This document shows positions 33,691-42,675 of a stretch of 64,000 nt of DNA, piece by piece (position 1 is the stretch's first letter; every line of letters begins with the position of its first letter). The DNA is taken from NCBI GenBank assembly GCA_035606695.1, contig DATNEW010000027.1, positions 62,001-126,000 on the forward strand. The letters are read 5' to 3'. A model generated the notes under the pieces. That model had not been told where the DNA came from. It made no database searches and worked only from the letters and a program-made list of their open reading frames with translations. This DNA comes from Gemmatimonadaceae bacterium (GTDB taxonomy: Bacteria; Gemmatimonadota; Gemmatimonadetes; Gemmatimonadales; Gemmatimonadaceae). The translations under genes and the position numbers were made by a program.

Positions 33691-34499
33691 TCATGGGTCG
33701 CAAGCCGGCGGCGTCCGCGGCGTTGCGCAAGCTCGTGGCGTCGGGCGCTGACGTTGTCGCCGTCGTGGCGCCGATGCCTCCCGACGAGCCGTTGAGTGCG
33801 ACATTCTGGCGTCCGCTCCTGCACGACACCGCGAGCGAGCTGGGTTTGACGACGGTGCGAGACACGGCGCTCTACGAGAGCATCGACGCACTACAGGCCG
33901 GCCGCGATCCCGCGATCGACCTGCGCGACATCGACCTCGTCATTTCGTTTCTGTTCTGGAAGAAGATCCGCCGGCCGCTGATCGAGCTGCCGCGTATCGG
34001 CTGCTTCAACTTTCATCCGGGACCACTGCCGGAGTTTCGCGGCCGTCGCGGATACAATCACGCGATTCTCGAGGACTACGCCGAATACGGCGCGAGCCTG
34101 CACTGGGTATCCGAAGGTGTCGACCTCGGTGACGTGGTGAGCGTGAAGCATTTCCCGATTCGCCCGGACGATACGGCACTGTCCCTCGAGCGGCGCACGA
34201 TGGGCTGTCTCCTGGACATGTTCGACGAGTTCATCACACAGCTCCGGGCTGATGTGCCGCTGCCGCGTATTCCGCAGGGACCGGGGAAGTCGGCGACGAA
34301 GAAAGAGTTGCTCGCGGCGATGCGTGTGTCGCCGGACGACGACGCGGAAACGCTTGCGCGGAAGGTGCGGGCATTCTGGTACCCGCCTCATACGGGCGCG
34401 ACGATCGAGATTGGCGGCACGGAATTCACCCTCGTCGACGCGAACACACTCGACAAACTTGGCCGCTTCCTGCACGGCAGTGAGCCGGACGCGTGGTGA
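33678..34499 (+). CDS. Sugar N-formyltransferase (Fmt/ArnA-N family)
   Basis: The protein has 273 residues. The ATG lies in the last unit of the tandem repeat. The N10-formyl-THF-dependent formyltransferase core shows FNFHPGPLPEFRGRRGYN with Asn111 and His113, and SEGVDLGDVV with Asp149, the complete catalytic triad. The family includes Met-tRNA formyltransferase, but the length and context favour sugar enzymes such as VioF or ArnA, which formylate a 4-amino-4,6-dideoxy sugar. It lies directly before LegB- and LegC-like genes, at the place where an N-acetyltransferase (LegH) would be expected. N-formylation of the LegC product is therefore the best guess. Confidence 0.85.
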   Translation: MRVIFMGRKPAASAALRKLVASGADVVAVVAPMPPDEPLSATFWRPLLHDTASELGLTTVRDTALYESIDALQAGRDPAIDLRDIDLVISFLFWKKIRRPLIELPRIGCFNFHPGPLPEFRGRRGYNHAILEDYAEYGASLHWVSEGVDLGDVVSVKHFPIRPDDTALSLERRTMGCLLDMFDEFITQLRADVPLPRIPQGPGKSATKKELLAAMRVSPDDDAETLARKVRAFWYPPHTGATIEIGGTEFTLVDANTLDKLGRFLHGSEPDAW

Positions 34500-34521
34500 A
34501 GCGTGGTAAGTTCCTATCCGC

Positions 34522-35541
34522 ATGCTCATGAGTAGAACCTCTTCGAACGCGCCATTGCGCGGCGTCAAAGTCCTCGTCACCGGTGCGGATGGCTTCATCG
34601 GAAGCCACCTCACCGAAGCGCTCGTGCGCGAGGGCGCGGACGTGCGCGCGATGTGTTTCTACAACTCGAATGGCTCCGCGGGTTGGCTCGATCAGAGCGG
34701 GGACGACATTCGCGCGGCGATCGACGTTCGGCTGGGCGACGTCCGCGACGCGCGCTGGGTGGAAGCGGTCTGCGAGGACGTCGAGATCGTGTTTCATCTC
34801 GCGGCGCTGATCGCGATTCCCTACAGCTACACCGCACCGGAGTCGTTCGTCGACACGAACGTCCGCGGTACGCTCAACATGCTGGAAGCGGTGCGCCGCG
34901 CCGGGTGCGCGCGGCTGATTCAGACCTCGACCAGCGAAGTCTACGGCACGCCGGATTCACTGCCGATCCGCGAGTCGCATCCCCTCAAGGGACAATCGCC
35001 CTATAGCGCCACGAAAATCGCCGCGGACAAGTTGTGTGAGGCGTACTTCAGTTCATTCGGCACTCCGGTGGTGACGCTGCGACCGTTCAACACGTACGGC
35101 CCGCGTCAATCGGCACGCGCCGTGATTCCCACCATCCTCTCTCAGCTCCTTGCAGGCCAGCGCGTCATTCGACTCGGCAACCTGAAACCGCGGCGCGATC
35201 TCACGTTCGTCAGCGACACGGTGGCCGGCTTCGTCGCGGCAGCGCGCGCGACGGACGTCAACGGCGAGACGATCCAACTCGGTACCGGACGCGCCGAGTC
35301 GGTCGGCGACGTCTTCGCGGCGGCGTGCAAAGTGTGTGGCGTGGATGCCACCGTGGAGCAGGACACCGCGCGGCTTCGCCCCGATCGCAGCGAGGTCATG
35401 GTCCTGCAATCCGATCCGTCGTTCGCGAGCGAGCGTCTCGGTTGGCAAGCGGCGGTGGGATTGGAGGACGGCCTGGCGCAGACCGCCGAATGGATTGAGC
35501 GGAATCTCGCGTCGTACTCGCCCGAGTGTTATGCGGTCTGA
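34522..35541 (+). CDS. legB: NDP-GlcNAc 4,6-dehydratase, LegB-like
   Basis: The protein has 339 residues. It is an extended SDR with VLVTGADGFIGSHL (Gly-rich loop 21-27), CFYNSNGSAGWLD (45-57, a LegB-type fingerprint), TSTSEVYG (135-142) and YSATK with Tyr161 and Lys165. It also has LRPFNTYGPRQSARAVIPTI. LegB removes water from UDP- or GDP-GlcNAc to give the 4-keto-6-deoxy intermediate of legionaminic acid synthesis. It is followed by the LegC-like aminotransferase with an 11-base overlap. GDP specificity is inferred from the PtmE-like gene. Confidence 0.85.
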   Translation: MLMSRTSSNAPLRGVKVLVTGADGFIGSHLTEALVREGADVRAMCFYNSNGSAGWLDQSGDDIRAAIDVRLGDVRDARWVEAVCEDVEIVFHLAALIAIPYSYTAPESFVDTNVRGTLNMLEAVRRAGCARLIQTSTSEVYGTPDSLPIRESHPLKGQSPYSATKIAADKLCEAYFSSFGTPVVTLRPFNTYGPRQSARAVIPTILSQLLAGQRVIRLGNLKPRRDLTFVSDTVAGFVAAARATDVNGETIQLGTGRAESVGDVFAAACKVCGVDATVEQDTARLRPDRSEVMVLQSDPSFASERLGWQAAVGLEDGLAQTAEWIERNLASYSPECYAV

Positions 35542-36760
35542 GAGTCGCGAGCCCGGCGCGCCGGTCGCGGCGGGCGGTATTCCGCTGTGCGTGCCTCATC
35601 TGGCGGGGAACGAGTGGACGTACGTGCGAGAGTGTCTCGACACGAATTTCGTTTCTTCGGTCGGACCATTCGTTCGGCGATTCGAGACCGAGCTCGCACA
35701 GCGCGTGGGTGCACGCTTCGGCATCGCGACGTCGACGGGAACCGCGGCGCTGCATGTCGCGCTGCTCGTGGCGGGCGTCGAGCGCGATGATGAAGTGCTC
35801 GTGTCGTCGCTGACGTTCATCGCGCCGGTGAACTCGATTCGATACGCGGGTGCGTGGCCCGTGTTCATCGACGCGGAGCCGAAGCATTGGCAGATGGATC
35901 CGGCACAGGTCGCGCGGTTCCTCGAGCAGGAGTGCGTGGAGCGCGACGGCGTCGTGCGCAACCGCGTGACGGGCCGGCGGGTGCGGGCGATTCTGCCGGT
36001 GCACATTCTGGGACATCCGGTCGACATGGATCCGATTCTGGCGCTCGCGAAGCGGTACGGGCTCGCCGTGATCGAGGACGCAACCGAGAGTCTCGGCGCG
36101 ACGTACAAGGGAATTCCGACGGGGCACATCGCCGACGCGGGGTGCTTCAGCTTCAACGGCAACAAGCTGATCACGAGCGGCGGCGGCGGGATGGTGGTGA
36201 CCGACAACGCGGCCATGGCCGAGCGCGCGAAGTATTTGACGACGCAAGCGAAGGACGACGCCGTGGAGTTCATCCACGGCGAGGTCGGCTACAACTATCG
36301 GCTGACGAACGTGCAGGCGGCGCTCGGTGTGGCGCAGCTGGAGCAGGTGGACGCGTATCTCGCGGCCAAGCGACGTATCGCGACGCGATATGTAGACGGA
36401 CTACATGATGTAGCCGGCATCACGACGCCGACCGAAGCGCCGTGGGCGCGCAGCGCGTGGTGGTTGTTCTCGGTGATCGTGGCCGATGAGGAATTTGGAA
36501 TGAGCAGTCGTGATCTCATGCGCGCGCTCGACGAGCGCGGCATTCAGACGCGGCCGCTGTGGCAGCCCGTGCATCTGTCGCCGGCGCATCGTGATGCACA
36601 GCGCCGGAGCTGTCCGGTGGCGGAGGAGCTCAACCGAACGGTTCTCAGCCTGCCGTGCTCCGTTGGACTCACGGATGCGGAGCAGGAGCGCGTCATCGAC
36701 GCCATCACGACGCTCGCGTCGGGCGCCCACCGCACGCGGGCCGCTGCCGCGGCGCGGTGA
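35531..36760 (+). CDS. legC: PLP aminotransferase, LegC-like (DegT/DnrJ/EryC1 family)
   Basis: The protein has 409 residues; the ATG at 35531 lies inside the end of legB. VPHLAGNEWTYVRECLDTNF VSSVG opens the LegC group. TGTAALHVALLV binds PLP, ILPVHILGHPVDMDPI is present, and the Schiff-base Lys212 is in FSFNGNKLITSGGGG. It transfers an amino group from Glu to C4 of the NDP-4-keto-6-deoxy-GlcNAc, the nitrogen that ends up at C7 of the nonulosonic acid. With the upstream formyltransferase it predicts an N-formyl group at that position. Confidence 0.85.
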   Translation: MRSESREPGAPVAAGGIPLCVPHLAGNEWTYVRECLDTNFVSSVGPFVRRFETELAQRVGARFGIATSTGTAALHVALLVAGVERDDEVLVSSLTFIAPVNSIRYAGAWPVFIDAEPKHWQMDPAQVARFLEQECVERDGVVRNRVTGRRVRAILPVHILGHPVDMDPILALAKRYGLAVIEDATESLGATYKGIPTGHIADAGCFSFNGNKLITSGGGGMVVTDNAAMAERAKYLTTQAKDDAVEFIHGEVGYNYRLTNVQAALGVAQLEQVDAYLAAKRRIATRYVDGLHDVAGITTPTEAPWARSAWWLFSVIVADEEFGMSSRDLMRALDERGIQTRPLWQPVHLSPAHRDAQRRSCPVAEELNRTVLSLPCSVGLTDAEQERVIDAITTLASGAHRTRAAAAAR

Positions 36761-36773
36761 GCGGGATCTGTTC

Positions 36774-37643
36774 ATGACGACGGATTTGCATTTCCCAACG
36801 CCGCCGGCCGACGTGCCGATGACCGGACCAACGCTCGTGATCGGCCCAGGCAATCGACGCGGGCTGATCGACGCGGCGGAGCTCTGGAGCTATCGCGACC
36901 TCGCGCTCTTTCTCATCTGGCGCGACGTCAAGGCGCGCTACGCGCAGAGCATCCTGGGCATTGGCTGGGCGATCATCCAGCCGCTCTTCACCATGCTGGT
37001 GTTCACGGTGGTGTTCGGGCGGGTCGCGCGGGTGCCGTCCGACGGGTTGCCCTATTCGCTGTTCAGTTTCGCGGCGCTGGTGCCGTGGACGTTTTTCTCA
37101 ACCTCGTTGACGGCGGCCACGGATAGTCTCGTGACCGCGTCGGCGATGATCTCGAAAGTATACTTCCCGCGCATCATTCTTCCGATCACCGCGGTGCTCG
37201 GCAAGGGAGTGGATCTCGCGATCGCGCTCGCGATGCTCGCGGCGATGATGGGGTACTACCGAATCGCGCCGACGCGTTGGGCGGTGATCGTGCCGTTGCT
37301 TCTCGTGCTCGCGGCGTTGGCGGCGACGGGACTGGGACTGTGGCTGACGGCGCTGGCCGCGCAGTACCGCGACGTGAAGTACGCGGTTGGTCTGGTCGTG
37401 CAGCTCATGATGTACGCGGCGCCGGTGGTGTATCCGGTGAGCCTCATCCCCGCGCGGTACCGGCTCGCGTATGCGATCAATCCCATGGTCGGCGTGATCG
37501 AAGGCATGCGGACAACGTTGTTGCGCACGGGCAACGTGCCGTGGGACTTGATCGTCGTCGGCACGGTGTCGGCGCTCGTCTTCGTGGTGACGGGCGCGGC
37601 GTATTTCCGCCGCAAGGAGCCCACACTGACGGACGTGCTTTGA
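36774..37643 (+). CDS. wzm: Polysaccharide ABC exporter permease (Wzm/TagG family)
   Basis: The protein has 289 residues from the ATG at 36774. YRDLALFLIWRDVKARYAQS and LGIGWAIIQPLFTMLVFTVVFG are the N-terminal signature of ABC-2 polysaccharide permeases, followed by six membrane helices. It exports complete polymer or lipid-linked glycan across the inner membrane together with the ATPase encoded next. Stop and start interlock (TGATG at 37641-37645). Its presence means that an ABC-transporter-dependent glycan is encoded beside the Wzx/Wzy machinery. Confidence 0.92.
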   Translation: MTTDLHFPTPPADVPMTGPTLVIGPGNRRGLIDAAELWSYRDLALFLIWRDVKARYAQSILGIGWAIIQPLFTMLVFTVVFGRVARVPSDGLPYSLFSFAALVPWTFFSTSLTAATDSLVTASAMISKVYFPRIILPITAVLGKGVDLAIALAMLAAMMGYYRIAPTRWAVIVPLLLVLAALAATGLGLWLTALAAQYRDVKYAVGLVVQLMMYAAPVVYPVSLIPARYRLAYAINPMVGVIEGMRTTLLRTGNVPWDLIVVGTVSALVFVVTGAAYFRRKEPTLTDVL

Positions 37644-38965
37644 TGTCGCACGTCGTGATCAGGGCGGAAGGCCTTTCCAAGTCGTATCGCATCGGGCTCG
37701 AGGAAAAGCGGCCGGACACGCTAGTCGGTCGCATGACGAGCCTCGCCCGCAAACCGATCGACAATCTGCGCTCGCTGCGCCGGCTCACGCGCACCGGCGA
37801 CGAGGCGCCTGACATCGTGTGGGCGCTGCGCGATGCAAGCTTCGACGTTCGCCAGGGCGAAGTCGTGGGGCTCATCGGCCGCAATGGCGCGGGAAAGAGC
37901 ACGCTGCTCAAGATCCTCTCGCGCATCACCGCGCCGACGACCGGATCCGCCACCGTGCACGGTCGCGTGGGCTCGCTGCTCGAGGTGGGAACGGGGTTTC
38001 ACCCTGAACTGACCGGCCGCGACAACGTGTTTCTCAACGGCGCGATTCTCGGCATGAGCCGCGCCGAGATCGCGCGGCAGTTCGACGAGATCGTGAGCTT
38101 TGCGGGAGTCGAGCGGTTCATCGACACGCCGGTGAAGCGCTACTCCAGCGGCATGTATCTGCGCCTCGCGTTCGCGGTGGCGGCGCATCTCAATCCCGAA
38201 ATTCTGATCGTGGACGAAGTGCTCGCGGTCGGCGACCTCGAGTTTCAGAAGAAGTGCTTGGGGAAGATGAGCGACGTCGCGCGCGGCGGACGCACGGTGC
38301 TCTTCGTATCGCACAACATGGCGGCGGTCCAGCGATTGTGCAGCCGGACGATCCTGCTGCACAACGGAACGATTCACCGCGACGGGGATACGCAGTCGGT
38401 CGTCGGTGAGTATCTCGGACTCGGGATGGATCGCCACGGCGAGCGCCGATGGGACGATCCGCGCACCGCGCCGCACGACGACGTCGTGGCGCTCCGCGCC
38501 GTCCGCGCGTTCGACTCCGGCGGCCGAGTGACGTCGAGCTTTCGCTTGCAGGAAGAGATTCTGCTCGAAGTGGAGTTCGCGATCGCGCGCCCGCAGCCGC
38601 TCAACGTCAACCTGTTCGTGTACGACGCGTCGGGGAATCTGCTGTTCGTCATCGGCGACTTTCAGACCGACGAATGGCAGGGTCGTCCGCGACCGGCAGG
38701 TATCCATCGCAGCCGCTGCCGCATTCCGGCGAACCTGCTCAACGAGGGCATGATTCGCATTCTCGTTGGGCTGGTAACGCCGCCGGCAACGCTGCGCGCG
38801 ATGGAAGAAGACGCGCTCACGCTCGCGTTGCTCGATGACGGCCGAGCCGAGGGCGCGCGTGGTTTTTATCCAGCCTCCTGGCCTGGGGGCGCCATCCGGC
38901 CGCTCGTCAGTTGGGAGTTCGAGTATGTTCAAGACGATCAACCGGCACACTCAGGAATTGTTTGA
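37643..38965 (+). CDS. wzt: Polysaccharide ABC exporter ATPase with C-terminal Wzt-like domain
   Basis: The protein has 440 residues. Walker A GRNGAGKST lies at 79-87, Walker B ILIVDE at 187-192 with LAVGDLEFQKKC, and a YSSGMYLRLAFA signature in place of LSGGQ, as usual for Wzt/TagH. Residues after about 250 form an extra beta-sandwich domain (LLEVEFAIARPQPLNVNLFV, HRSRCRIPANLLNEG) like the carbohydrate-binding domain of E. coli O8/O9a Wzt. That domain recognises the terminal modification of finished O-antigen. A chain-end modification, perhaps methyl or carbamoyl, is therefore expected. The stop overlaps the next methyltransferase gene. Confidence 0.92.
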   Translation: MSHVVIRAEGLSKSYRIGLEEKRPDTLVGRMTSLARKPIDNLRSLRRLTRTGDEAPDIVWALRDASFDVRQGEVVGLIGRNGAGKSTLLKILSRITAPTTGSATVHGRVGSLLEVGTGFHPELTGRDNVFLNGAILGMSRAEIARQFDEIVSFAGVERFIDTPVKRYSSGMYLRLAFAVAAHLNPEILIVDEVLAVGDLEFQKKCLGKMSDVARGGRTVLFVSHNMAAVQRLCSRTILLHNGTIHRDGDTQSVVGEYLGLGMDRHGERRWDDPRTAPHDDVVALRAVRAFDSGGRVTSSFRLQEEILLEVEFAIARPQPLNVNLFVYDASGNLLFVIGDFQTDEWQGRPRPAGIHRSRCRIPANLLNEGMIRILVGLVTPPATLRAMEEDALTLALLDDGRAEGARGFYPASWPGGAIRPLVSWEFEYVQDDQPAHSGIV

Positions 38966-40302
38966 TGTCTTCACCATCATTCGCGGAGCGTACGATTACA
39001 GACTCGAACGCCAGCAGCCCTTCGTCGGCTGACGCGATATGCGTCGCCCGCTCGAACTGTCGCATTTGCGGTTCGAGTGTCCTCACGCCGGTGATCGATC
39101 TCGGCGCGCAGCACATCGCGAGCATTTTCGTGTCCGGCGACGTGCCGGACTACCTCGACCGGCCGTATCCGCTCGAGGTGGTGCGCTGCGCCGCGCCCGA
39201 CGGCTGCGGCCTCGTGCAGCTTCGGCACAGTATCGCGCCGCGCGTGCTCTACTCGAACTACGGCTATCGCTCGGGCACGAATGAGCTCATGCGCGCGAAC
39301 CTGCACGACATCGCGCGCCAGGTGGAGAATCTCGTGCAGCTTCAGCCCGGCGACACCGTGCTGGACATCGGCTGCAACGACGGTACGCTGTTGACGTCAT
39401 ACGAAACGACGGGTCTGGACAAAGTCGGCATCGATCCCGCGCCGAACGTGGCCGAGGTGGCGCGCACCAAGGGACTCGACGTCGTCAACGATTTCTTCTC
39501 CGCGCGAGCGTTCCGCGGCGCGCGGCCCGACCGCCAGGCGCGCGTCGTCACGAGCATCGCGATGTTTTACGATCTCGAGGCGCCCATGCGCTTCGTCGCG
39601 GACGTGGCGTCGGTGCTCGCCGACGACGGCGTGTGGGTGATCGAGCTGTCGTATCTGCCCACGATGCTCGAGCGCAACTCGTTCGACACCGTGTGTCACG
39701 AGCATCTCGAGTACTATGCGCTGCGGCAGATCGAGTGGATGCTCGAAAAACACGGGCTGCGCGTGCACCGGCTGCAGATGAACGACGTGAACGGCGGCAG
39801 CTTCCGCTTGTTCATTCGAAAGGCCGCCGCTGGTGATCCAACGCGCGCCGATGCGGCGGTGATTGCGGCGGTGCGCGAGCAGGAGCGCGAGTTGGCGCTC
39901 GACAGCGAGCGCCCGTACGCGGTGTTCCGCGAGCATGTCGACGGCGTGCGCGACGAGCTGGTGACGCTGCTGCGCAATCTCAAGCGCGACGGCAAGCGCG
40001 TGTACGTGTACGGCGCATCGACGAAGGGCAACACCATTCTGCAATTCTGCGGCATCGATCACACGCTCGTCGAGAAGGCGGCGGACCGGAATCCGGACAA
40101 ATGGGGACGCCGCACACTCGGCACCGACATTCCGATCGTGTCCGAGGAGCAGGCGCGCGGCGAAGCCCCGGAATATTTCCTGGTGCTGCCGTGGCATTTC
40201 GTGGACGGCTTCTTCGCTCGGGAGGCGGACTTTCTGGCGCGCGGCGGCAAGTTCATCCTGCCGCTCCCGCACGCACGCGTGGTGGGTGCCAACGCGTCGT
40301 GA
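38965..40302 (+). CDS. Sugar C-methyltransferase-type SAM enzyme with zinc motif
   Basis: The protein has 445 residues with TGATG overlap with wzt. An N-terminal Zn-binding motif (CRICGSSVLTPVIDLG and RCAAPDGCGLVQL) is followed by a class I SAM fold (VLDIGCNDGTLLTSYETTG). VCHEHLEYYALRQIE carries the His-Glu-His of C-3 methyltransferases such as TylC3 and NovU, and the C-terminal Methyltransf_14-like domain has VYGASTKGNTILQF. Relatives add a methyl branch to a keto-sugar nucleotide. Coupling to wzt might instead hint at chain-end methylation, but the architecture favours a branched deoxysugar. Confidence 0.82.
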   Translation: MSSPSFAERTITDSNASSPSSADAICVARSNCRICGSSVLTPVIDLGAQHIASIFVSGDVPDYLDRPYPLEVVRCAAPDGCGLVQLRHSIAPRVLYSNYGYRSGTNELMRANLHDIARQVENLVQLQPGDTVLDIGCNDGTLLTSYETTGLDKVGIDPAPNVAEVARTKGLDVVNDFFSARAFRGARPDRQARVVTSIAMFYDLEAPMRFVADVASVLADDGVWVIELSYLPTMLERNSFDTVCHEHLEYYALRQIEWMLEKHGLRVHRLQMNDVNGGSFRLFIRKAAAGDPTRADAAVIAAVREQERELALDSERPYAVFREHVDGVRDELVTLLRNLKRDGKRVYVYGASTKGNTILQFCGIDHTLVEKAADRNPDKWGRRTLGTDIPIVSEEQARGEAPEYFLVLPWHFVDGFFAREADFLARGGKFILPLPHARVVGANAS

Positions 40303-40766
40303 TCATTCCGGACGACCTGTATCGGCAGATCGTGTCGACGATGCCGATCGCCTGCGTGGATCTGGTGGTGCGCGACCGTGCAGGTGCCGTGCTGTTGGTG
40401 CGACGCCGGAACGAGCCGGCCGCCGACGAGTGGTGGTTTCCCGGCGGCCGAATTCATTTCGGCGAGCGCCGGCGCGACGCCGCTGCTCGTAAACTCGCTG
40501 AAGAAGTCGGTCTTGCCGCGAGCGACGTTCGCGAGCTGGGGACGTACGACGTGTTGCTGCCGCTCGCCGGCGATCCGCCGTTGAGCCACGGCGTGTCGAC
40601 GCTGTTCGAAGTGCGCGTCGACGACGCGCCCGCCGTGCGGCTCGATCCGCAGAGCGATGATGCGCGTTGGGCCGCACCGGAAGCGTGGTTGCGCGAACCG
40701 CTCGCGCCATTCGTCGCCGAGGGTATTCGCGCCGCGTGTGGCTTGGAGGCGCAGACGTGGCGTTGA
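40299..40766 (+). CDS. NUDIX hydrolase (GDP-mannose mannosyl hydrolase-like)
   Basis: The protein has 155 residues with GTGA overlap. LYRQIVSTMPIACVDLVVRD is the N-terminus of Gmm-type Nudix enzymes. The Nudix box runs GGRIHFGERRRDAAARKLAEEVGL, with Lys where REUxEE has its first Glu; Gmm enzymes also deviate here. Gmm hydrolyses GDP-mannose or GDP-glucose and is common in O-antigen clusters. It could also clear a GDP-linked intermediate of this locus. The DNA substrate cannot be predicted further. Confidence 0.8.
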   Translation: MIIPDDLYRQIVSTMPIACVDLVVRDRAGAVLLVRRRNEPAADEWWFPGGRIHFGERRRDAAARKLAEEVGLAASDVRELGTYDVLLPLAGDPPLSHGVSTLFEVRVDDAPAVRLDPQSDDARWAAPEAWLREPLAPFVAEGIRAACGLEAQTWR

Positions 40767-41518
40767 CGCGCATTCGCCGCATGGTGTTGGTCGGCCACGA
40801 AAATGAAGGATCGGCGCGGTTGTTCGATCGCGTCGTCGAGGCCTATCCGGACGTCGAGTTCTTGCTCGTCGTCGGAGAGGGCCTCTACTACAAGAAGTCG
40901 TTTCTCGGGTCGGTGATCAAACTGCTGCGCGAGGCGAGTTGGAGCTTTGCGTTTCATCGGTTCATCGAGCTCACGCATTTTCGGCTCACGCAGAAAACGC
41001 TGACGCAGCGCGCGAAAGCGCGCGGTGTGCGCATCATCCGCACCATGGACATCAACGGCGACAAGACCGTCGCGGAGATGAAAGCGTTCGCGCCGGACTT
41101 GCTGGTTTCGTTGTACACCATGCAGCTCTACCGCAAGCCGGCGCTGAGTGTCGCCAAGTTGGGCGGCATCACCAGCCATCCGTCGATTCTTCCCAACTAT
41201 CGCGGTCTCGAGGTGTTTTTCTGGGCGCTCGCCAACGAGGAGAGCGAGACGGGCGTGAGCGTCTTCTTCCTCGAGGAGAAGATCGACGCCGGGCGGGTGT
41301 TCCGGCAGCGGCGGATTCCAATCCGTCCGGATACGACGGTGGCGTCGCTGTATCGCGAAGTCACCGACGTCGCGGGCGAGCTGCTCGTGCAGGCAATCGC
41401 CGACGTCGATCGCGATTCGATCACGGTCATTCCACAAACGGGCAAGGGATCGTACTACCGCATGCCTGATCGAGAATGCATGCGCCGCTTTCGCGCCACG
41501 GGACGCAAGTTCTCATGA
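40757..41518 (+). CDS. Formyltransferase-fold protein with altered active site
   Basis: The protein has 253 residues from the GTG at 40757; a TTG at 40763 overlapping the Nudix stop is nearly as good. The formyltransferase core is recognisable: GGITSHPSILPNYRGLEVFF with His141, and EEKIDAGRVFRQRRI with Asp177. The usual catalytic Asn two residues before His is Thr139. It is followed directly by a DegT-type aminotransferase gene (ATGA overlap), the normal partner of a sugar N-formyltransferase. It may transfer formyl, or another group if the Asn change is decisive. Confidence 0.75.
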   Translation: MALTRIRRMVLVGHENEGSARLFDRVVEAYPDVEFLLVVGEGLYYKKSFLGSVIKLLREASWSFAFHRFIELTHFRLTQKTLTQRAKARGVRIIRTMDINGDKTVAEMKAFAPDLLVSLYTMQLYRKPALSVAKLGGITSHPSILPNYRGLEVFFWALANEESETGVSVFFLEEKIDAGRVFRQRRIPIRPDTTVASLYREVTDVAGELLVQAIADVDRDSITVIPQTGKGSYYRMPDRECMRRFRATGRKFS

Positions 41519-42669
41519 GCCAGCAGACGACTGAAGCGCTGATCGCCGCGGTGAATCACGCCGCGGCCGGTGACGACAAGATTCCGTGGGCGAAACCCGA
41601 CTTCTGGGGCAAGGAGCAGGAGTACCTCGTTCAGGCGCTCAGCTCCACGTGGATTTCGGGCGGCGCGTTCGTCGAGCGATTCGAGCGTGACTTCGCCGCC
41701 TACGTCGGCGCACGCTACGCCCTGACGTCGTCGAACGGTACGACGGCGCTGCACATGGCCTATCTCGGGTTGGGCGTGGGCCCGGGCGATGAAGTCGTGA
41801 TTCCCGGCTTCTGTTTTCTCGCGGGCGCCAACGTCGCGATTCACATGGGCGCGAAGCCGGTGTTCTGCGAGGTCGATCCACGCACGTGGTGCGCGACCGC
41901 CGAGGCGATCGAACGCGTGCTGACCCCGCGCACGAAAGTCATCGTGCCGGTGCACACGTACGGCAACGTGTGCCGCATGGATGAGATCAATGCGCTCGCG
42001 AAATCGCGGGGCGTCGCGGTGATCGAAGATGCCGCCGAGTCGTTCGCGTCGACGTATCGCGGCACGCAAGCCGGGATGATGTCGGACATCGGCTCGTTCA
42101 GCTTTCAGGCGACGAAGACGATCACGACCGGCGAAGGCGGGATGGTCGTGACCGAGCGCGAAGATCTGCAGAAGACGATGGCGCTTTACCGTAGCCACGG
42201 CATGCTGCGCAAGCGCTTCTACTGGCATGAAGTGCCGGGGCACAATTTCCGGCTGACGAATCTGCACGCGGCCATCGGCTGCGCGCAGCTCGAGCGGCTG
42301 GATCGCATCATCGTCGAGCGCCGGCGTGTACACGAACACTATCGCGCGCGACTCGAGGGTCTTGGCGGGGTGACCCTTCAATACTTCGAGCCGGAAGTCG
42401 AGCCGGTGCTATGGGCGATTGCGCTCGAAGTGGACGAGGCCGCCTTTCCCCAGGGACGCGACGCCATCATGGGCGAGATGATGGCCGCGGGCATCGAGAC
42501 GCGAAATGGGTTTTACGCCGCGAGCATGCTGACGCACTTGTACGAGACCGGCCCCCTTCGGACCAGCGAGCAGTTGGCCCGCACGGTGCTCAGCCTTCCC
42601 ACCTATCCGACGTTGACTAACGATCAGATCGATCGCATTTGCGATCGCCTTGCCAGCCTGCGACGCTGA
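41515..42669 (+). CDS. Sugar aminotransferase (DegT/DnrJ/EryC1, perosamine synthase-like)
   Basis: The protein has 384 residues; the ATG overlaps the previous stop. PWAKPDFWGKEQEYLVQAL, TSSNGTTALHMAYLGLGVGP, VIPVHTYGNVCRMDEI-like sequence and Lys201 in SFQATKTITTGEGG identify it. It makes a 4-amino-4,6-dideoxyhexose from an NDP-4-keto-6-deoxy sugar, as perosamine synthase and its relatives do. With the formyltransferase-like neighbour it predicts an N-acylated (possibly N-formyl) 4-amino sugar in addition to the nonulosonic acid. The keto-sugar donor could come from the rml pathway or the CapD/WbpM-type enzyme. Confidence 0.85.
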   Translation: MSQQTTEALIAAVNHAAAGDDKIPWAKPDFWGKEQEYLVQALSSTWISGGAFVERFERDFAAYVGARYALTSSNGTTALHMAYLGLGVGPGDEVVIPGFCFLAGANVAIHMGAKPVFCEVDPRTWCATAEAIERVLTPRTKVIVPVHTYGNVCRMDEINALAKSRGVAVIEDAAESFASTYRGTQAGMMSDIGSFSFQATKTITTGEGGMVVTEREDLQKTMALYRSHGMLRKRFYWHEVPGHNFRLTNLHAAIGCAQLERLDRIIVERRRVHEHYRARLEGLGGVTLQYFEPEVEPVLWAIALEVDEAAFPQGRDAIMGEMMAAGIETRNGFYAASMLTHLYETGPLRTSEQLARTVLSLPTYPTLTNDQIDRICDRLASLRR

Positions 42670-42675
42670 CCGCAC

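Noticed and set aside
33678-34499. Methionyl-tRNA formyltransferase
   Set aside because: It is shorter than Fmt, is not next to def or other translation genes, and is embedded in an amino-sugar pathway.
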